Of a stretch of DNA of 64,000 nt, positions 58,948 to 64,000 are shown one piece after another. Where the stretch lies: assembly GCA_973895155.1 (NCBI GenBank), contig OZ316891.1, positions 28,644,001 through 28,708,000 on the forward strand. Reading direction: 5' to 3'. The DNA comes from Marsupella aquatica. Its lineage: Eukaryota > Marchantiophyta. The position numbers were made by a program, and so were the translations under genes. Below the pieces are notes generated by a model. It was not told where the DNA came from. It saw nothing but the letters and a program-made list of their open reading frames with translations, and searched no databases. Within the stretch, counting starts at the first letter, position 1. Every line of letters starts with the position of its first letter.

Positions 58948-61900
58948 ATCGCCGTTAGGCCTGGTACCAGCTTTGAAGTCGAGTCAACTGTGCATGCGTA
59001 ACTTGACGTTCTGAATTGGAGGTGTGAGATCTGTATGTGCCCCCAAGAATGAAGTGCAGTGAAGGAGGTTGAGTTCAGGATTGAGCTTGCATGGCAAGCA
59101 CGGGGCTTGCAGGGCAAGCACGTCACAATCTGGAGGAGACAGCCTTCGGCCCTAGTGTTCGGATCAAGTGTTCTCAGTGAACTATTGTGCACATCTTTGA
59201 ATCTAATTGAGTTTTCCTCTCAGGCCTCATTTCTCTCATGGATGTGTGTGTGTGTGAGGCAATCTGAGTGTATGATGGAACTAGCAGCGCCACTGAGAGG
59301 TGTACCGGGTGCATTGAAGCGGGCTGGGTGAGGACTGTCATAGCTCTGATTGTTGAGAGTGGAATGGCAGAGTGGTGGGGCAATGGCTTAGAAGTCCCTA
59401 AGCCGGGAATCAGTCAGGAGTCACTGGTTTATGGGTACATTCCGGCAGCGGAATAGAAACATACCTATGACAGTAAGCATATGTATAGACCTATGCGCAC
59501 CGTAGCGCTAGGCCCTGTGTGTACGGGCCCGATATGAAGACCCCTTCTCACCAGAACTATCATGAGCGCAGATCTGATCCCCAACCTTGGTTCCTTGGGA
59601 TTGAGCTTGGGTGATGTGTGATAGAGTCTTGCTATGATAGTCTGGTGTTAAGGGCATAAACTGGTGTTTACCGGCATTCACAACATCCCTTCGTGATCCT
59701 CAGGTACAAGGAGATGGTTTTGGCACCCATAGTGACGTTTTTGGTGTTAAGACCCATGTCAATCGCGTGACAAAGACCTTGCCTGACAAGGAGTTCCGGT
59801 CGTTCCCCGGGCCATCAATGAAGAATGGCTTCTTCCGGAACACCTGCACCAACCCGCACATAGGAGAGATGATCGACTTCTTGCGGGTGATCATGCATTG
59901 TAACTTGCCGAGGGCAGAGATCAGCAAGGCACAGGTCTATCTGGCAGAGAGGCCAGACCCAAGCCGGGACTACAATGGGTACCTCCTCAACCAATTGAAG
60001 AAGATCTTAAAGGAGGAGCAGCAGGTAATCGGCATGGGGAGCGTGTCGCGGCTTGGCTATCACATGCCGCTGTTGTGCCGGTATGCCAGAGGTCAGACCT
60101 TTGCCCCAGTACTTCCCCTGCAGGTAAGGGCACTCAAGGAAGCCCCAGCACCAAGGCCGGTAGCAGAGAAGCCTCAACCACCTGTTAGCCCTACGATCGA
60201 GTAGGTGTTTAGGCCAAGGACGGAGGACTTGCCGATGCAGCAACCAGGCATGCAGAATCTACTAAAACTACTGGAGAAAGAGAAGAGATCGGCATCGGCA
60301 ATGACAACGGTAACGGCAACAATGCAGGTCACTACCCCAGAGGTCAACCTAAGCAGAATCAGGCCAGAATCCAAGCCGGGTGTTCGAATGTACGTGGGAG
60401 TCTCAAGCTCTGAATCTGAGCAGAATTGCCTGAAGCTCCTACCGACGAAGAAGAGAGGGAGAAGCCGGAAATCCAAGAAGTAGAGGAGGCAGTGGAGGAC
60501 TGCAGCCATGATAACTCCGGCTATGGGTCGGACCATCACGTTCCAGGAGTAAGGACCTGTGGCCGGTTTATCCCCACACTTCCAAGGGTAGTACGAGGGG
60601 ACCCCAACCAGCAGAGTAGCCCTGAGTCTCCCCCACCAGATGTTGCTCCCCCGAGCTTTGACGGCATAAAACAGACGGCGCAGGAATTTCAGGAGCGAAT
60701 CAGGCAAGAAGAGAAGGCAGTCCTGGCCAGGGAAAGGGATTTGCCAGGAGGAGATTGGCCGGAGGACATCAGGCGGCTAGCCGAAAAAGGAAGCAAACCT
60801 CTAGCCACGATTGAAGAGATCCGCAAGACGGCTTGGGAGCAGAGGCCGCGATGGGCGATGCCGATCACTTCTACCTACTCCACCTACGCTAAGAATAGAG
60901 CCATGGAGTATGGTGAGATGTGTGGGGAACTTGCGCTCGGCATCTTTGGGGAGGAGTTGGAGGTTGGACCCTTTTTCCATAGGGAGCAGTTGGAGAAGAA
61001 CCAATTAGAAGAAGCGGTGGCTTTAGAGAGAAGCAAGAAGGACGAGGTCATCCGGCGGCTTAGGAGGATGGAAGCCAAGATTGAAGATCTAAAGGCGGCC
61101 AAGAAAGCCCAAGATGAACTGAGGATTAAGCGGCATGAGCTGAACATCATGCAGGGGCAGTTGGACACAGCGCAGGCTGATAATCAGATTATCAAGGATA
61201 AACTGACTCAGACCCAGGGAGAATTGGCCGACGCAATCAAGGACAGGGAGAAATGGAAGAAGGAGCTGAGAAACGCAGAGGAGGCCCATATAGCAGTCAA
61301 CAACCGGGTCACGGCGGAGACTCAGAGAAGGGAGAGGGCGTTGAAGGGGGAGCTCGAGAAAATCCGTGGAGTCCTTGAGCAGAAGGAGGCCGAGTTAGGA
61401 AATCCTATCAAGGGATTATTGCACTACAGCAGGAGCTTGCGTCCCTGATGGCCAACTTCAAGGCCGACCTGCGGGAGAAGGACGCCCAGCTCGACCAGAC
61501 TTATGCCAAGATGAATAACATGGAGTCTGAGGTCGTAGCGGAGCTCGACAAGGAGCTAAGAGCAACACGGGAGGAGAGGGCTACCTTGAAGAAAGAACTG
61601 GAGGAAGCCCACAGGGAACGGGAGGAAGCCCAGAAGGAACTAGAGGAGGCGCGCAAGGACCTGGATGAGACCCAGGAGGAGTTGGAGGAACTCACGAGGA
61701 AGATGGAGAACCTACAGCGGCGGGCCGACAACCAAACAGAGCGGCTGAAGAAACAAGCCGCAGTATTTAAGTGCTTGTCTTCATCAGGCCCAACTCCAAT
61801 TGGGGCAACCAAGTTACCAGGAGTGGTACTGGCCGAAGAACAAGCCGCGCCACCTGCACCAGTGACGGAAGTAAGTGGGAAGGGGAAGGGACCAGCTGCC

Positions 61901-62062
61901 GAACTAGAAAAGAAGAAGAAGCGGAAACCTTCAGGGTCAAGGAGTAATACGACTCCACTGGCCGTGGTGACCAAGGAGGTAGACCCAGCACCAACCTCCG
62001 GCATGAACACGTCAATAGATTCCGCTATCACCAAAGGTGGGGATGGCGCGGCCCAAGCCAGA

Positions 62063-64000
62063 TGTAGCAAGGTGATAAAGAGATAAATGACTATTTATTC
62101 CTTAACAACTCGATTTTGTTCCGGTTAGGAGTGGATAAGATCGAAAAGACCTAATTAACACAATTTGAGAAGTTTACACCAATATTCTTAGGTTGGAGAG
62201 ATTTCTAATGATCTTCTTAACATAAGTGTTTAACCACAAACTCAAGTGGGTAATCCTTAGGATTCAATAATAAAGACTAGAATTAACAAAGATTGAAACT
62301 AGAGAGAGAGTAGATAGGAGTTTTCAAAGTGCAAGGGAATTGAATTTCTGACCATCACCACTCCTTCAATAAGGATTATGGCCTAATTTAAGATTCAGAA
62401 ATCAACATTTTCTATGCTTTTTGATTTCTCGTAGCAACTCTTCTCCATCTCTTGAATTTAGAAGATATGAACGTAAATCAACCCGGGATACTTTTCTGGT
62501 CCTGTTGAGGACGGTACTAGGATACTCGAATTGGCTTACTTCTCCTACAATCCTTAAGATTGCTTTGTTGAGTTTTGTGCAAATGTCAATTTCCTCTTTG
62601 GTGAATCTTCCAAATGTATTGGTCACAAATCTCATTGATCTTCCAATATCATTATAGGCACACTCTAGCATTCATTGAACATTTCACAACAACTCAAGGG
62701 TTGCTAAACTTCTTCCTTTTACTCAACCATGGTAAAAAGAAGGGAAGAAAGACAGATTCCTTCAAAGGCAATGAGGAAATCAAAATGTATGTTTTCTCTC
62801 TCTCGGTTGACTTTGGGTTCTTCTCCTTTTGTACTAAAAGTGGAGATTATGAAAAGACATGTCTCTTCAAAACCCAAGTCTAAAGAAGTATGTAAATAAA
62901 AGTAAACTATCCTAGTCAAAAATAGAGTAGAGACTACAATGGATACATCAACAAAATACTGGAGTCTACTTACTCATATACTAGTCTACATAGCCATTTC
63001 TAAGTCTAAACTAATGTGGCTCTAACTCTCTAAATATGACTCTATTCTGATCCTAGCTTTTGGGAAGGAACCTCCTCAGGATTAGCCATGGCAAGGGGTT
63101 CTGGTCGAAGGAAAACTCCTTGCTGGCCAGTGGTAAAACGGATGGACGGGTCAATATCCATGTTCTCCTGATGGGCACTTGGGTCATGAGAATAGGTGTA
63201 AGAATGGGAGTGGAAGTGTGTACTGGGAGTGGGGAAACCAGGAGGGTTGAGGGGTGATGAGGGGCCAGTGGAATAGACTCCTTCATGAGGACTAGGAGAG
63301 AAAGATCTGGTAGTAAAGGGAGGAATCTCAGTATCAGCTAATAGCTCCTCTGTAGTCAAGTCACTCATCTCCCTTAAGGCTTCACAGGTCTTTGAGAGGC
63401 CTGTAAGTGCATCATCCACCTTGGTACTCACATCTACCACTAAATGGTTAATCTTGGAGAAAAGGATGGGTGTGGTGTTCTTGGCCAAATACTCATCATA
63501 AATTTGGGCCTTAAGAAGATCCAGAGAAGCTATCTTAGTCAAAGACTCAATCAGATCCAAAGATTGAGTGATACTGAGTTGGAGAGTATGCTCAAGCTCA
63601 TTCTTCGTCTTACTCCTTTCCAACTGCTGTTTGAGTTCAGATACCTTCTTCTTGAGGAACTCATTCTCCTTCTCCAACTTCTTCTTATCTGTGGCATCAC
63701 TCATGGTGGAGATCTTCTCAAGAATCTGCCCTGGTTTCACTCCTAGCTTCTGCGAAATGTCGGTGATGACCTTCTCCATCACAGTGGTCTTCCTCTTCAC
63801 CTTCTGGAACGTGTCTGAGATGATCTGGAAATCAGCTAGGGTGTCTTGGGAGGCATGGCCGGGTGCATCCGGACATTCAGCCGGGTCGACGAAGGCCGGG
63901 TCGGAAAAGTCCGGGTCGAGGTTCCGGGCAGCAGACCGGGTCTTTTGAGGATTTGTCTCTGCTGGTTCCTCATCCTCACTGTCATCAGAGGTGGCCTAGG
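62063..64000 (-). mobile_element. Element G: LTR-like insertion with an internal ORF, running off the window
   Basis: It begins TGTAGCAAGG at 62063, where A4 similarity stops; CCAGA (62058-62062) is the possible TSD. The first ~150 bp resemble the 3' end of the family-E LTR (compare 33149-33280: ATGACTATTTATTCC versus ATAACTATTCTTC, and GATTTTGTTCCGGTTAG versus GATTCATTCCCGTTAAG). It carries a minus-strand ORF, like the family-E LTR. Probably an LTR in minus orientation. The AT-rich part 62090-63041 has no supported gene. Confidence 0.6.
63042..63995 (-). CDS. LTR-resident-type coiled-coil ORF of element G (partial)
   Basis: The minus-strand frame is open from about 63995 (just inside a TAG at 63996-63998) to 63042. 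It starts with DPDFSDPAFVDPAE-like acidic repeats, then a long coiled coil (KKKLEKENEFLKKKVSELKQ), a helical region (HLVVDVSTKVDDALTGLSK) and a Pro/Ser/His-rich tail. The order coiled coil, helical block, low-complexity tail parallels the family-E LTR ORF. The upstream stop may be a CAG-to-TAG change, in which case the N-terminal part lies beyond the window. No function is recognised. Confidence 0.6.
   Translation of the reverse strand, partial: ATSDDSEDEEPAETNPQKTRSAARNLDPDFSDPAFVDPAECPDAPGHASQDTLADFQIISDTFQKVKRKTTVMEKVITDISQKLGVKPGQILEKISTMSDATDKKKLEKENEFLKKKVSELKQQLERSKTKNELEHTLQLSITQSLDLIESLTKIASLDLLKAQIYDEYLAKNTTPILFSKINHLVVDVSTKVDDALTGLSKTCEALREMSDLTTEELLADTEIPPFTTRSFSPSPHEGVYSTGPSSPLNPPGFPTPSTHFHSHSYTYSHDPSAHQENMDIDPSIRFTTGQQGVFLRPEPLAMANPEEVPSQKLGSE

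Larger units (their letters stand above)
57474..59772 (+). mobile_element. Element C: 2.3 kb insertion with TSD AAGAC
   Basis: Inserted in A4 and flanked by AAGAC (57469-57473 and 59773-59777); the intact site is GGAAGACCTTGCC in the other copies. The ends TGTGACGCCAATGACATGG and (inverted) TGTCACGCGATTGACATGG match at 16 of 19 positions. TG...CA ends with a 5-bp TSD suggest a solo LTR, but a 19-bp inverted terminus is long for an LTR, so a DNA element is possible. No transposase or gag-pol is seen. Confidence 0.8.
56270..62062 (+). mobile_element. LTR A4 of family A (plus orientation), interrupted by element C and G
   Basis: It starts TGTGATGCCTAGCC at 56270 inside element F and follows the family-A LTR to GCCCAAGCC near 62060, where element G begins before the LTR 3' end is reached. 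Element C (57474-59772) interrupts it. Whether it is a solo LTR or the 5' LTR of a full element cannot be seen. Confidence 0.88.
56384..62062 (+). pseudogene. LTR-resident ORF of family A, copy A4 (decayed)
   Basis: ATG at 56384, 114 bp from the LTR edge. Compared with A2 it has a frameshift near 56450, TGA at 56893-56895 where other copies have CGA, the element C insertion at 57473, TAG at 60202-60204 where other copies have CAG (TIEQVFRPR), a small deletion and frameshift near 60350-60430, and a 1-nt deletion near 61400. The coiled coil (about 61000-61760) and the KKKKRKPSGS patch are retained before element G cuts it. Confidence 0.85.

Noticed and set aside
1-64000. tRNA, rRNA or host housekeeping genes
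   Set aside because: I looked on both strands and saw no cloverleaf-like tRNA gene, rRNA motif or recognisable host protein outside transposable elements; this was by eye, so short RNAs may be missed.

Overview
The window is a 64 kb block of nested plant transposable elements, and I find no intact host gene. The evidence for a land-plant nuclear genome is: CACTA (En/Spm) elements with Tnp2 and spliced TnpA-like genes, Ty1/copia and plant-type Ty3/gypsy polyproteins with primer-binding sites and polypurine tracts, solo LTRs with 5-bp target-site duplications (TSDs), and GT-AG introns. The sequence alone does not identify the species.

Layout: 1-8221 is the right part of a CACTA element (CACTA1: decayed Tnp2 gene, apparently intact nine-exon TnpA-like gene, palindrome-rich subterminal region, TIR). 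It sits in an LTR fragment (8222-8871, + strand), which itself interrupts the 3' LTR of a minus-strand gypsy element called 'family A' here (8872-28790). Family A's pol is split by a copia element (9588-15134, TSD CATTC), and its 5' LTR (24060-28790) is 4.7 kb long. Family A is inserted in the protease region of a second minus-strand gypsy, 'family E' (28791-36366). Family E's 5' LTR abuts a plus-strand gag-protease element 'F' (36367-36990, resuming at 55565-56269). F is also interrupted by a solo family-A LTR (A2, 36991-55559, TSD GGGAC). A2 contains a 9.24 kb CACTA element (CACTA2, 39849-49088, TSD AAA) and a second solo LTR (A3, 50255-54913, TSD GCAGT). A further family-A LTR (A4, + strand) begins at 56270. 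It is broken by a 2.3 kb element 'C' (57474-59772, TSD AAGAC) and abuts the outer end of an element 'G' (62063 to the end).

The most unusual content is inside the LTRs. Every family-A LTR (about 4.66-4.73 kb) carries, in sense orientation, one long ORF starting 114-115 bp from the LTR's 5' edge. When the two insertions in A2 are removed with their TSDs, that ORF is open for about 1236 codons. Family E's 3.2 kb LTR and element G carry shorter ORFs of similar plan (globular N-terminal part where visible, long coiled coil, low-complexity tail). LTR-resident accessory proteins therefore seem to be a shared trait of these gypsy families.

Most elements are decayed. Nearly all in-frame stops can be explained by C-to-T or G-to-A changes (CAG to TAG, CGA to TGA, TGG to TAG), and four are confirmed by comparing family-A copies inside the window. 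This is what long-term cytosine methylation of silenced elements would produce.
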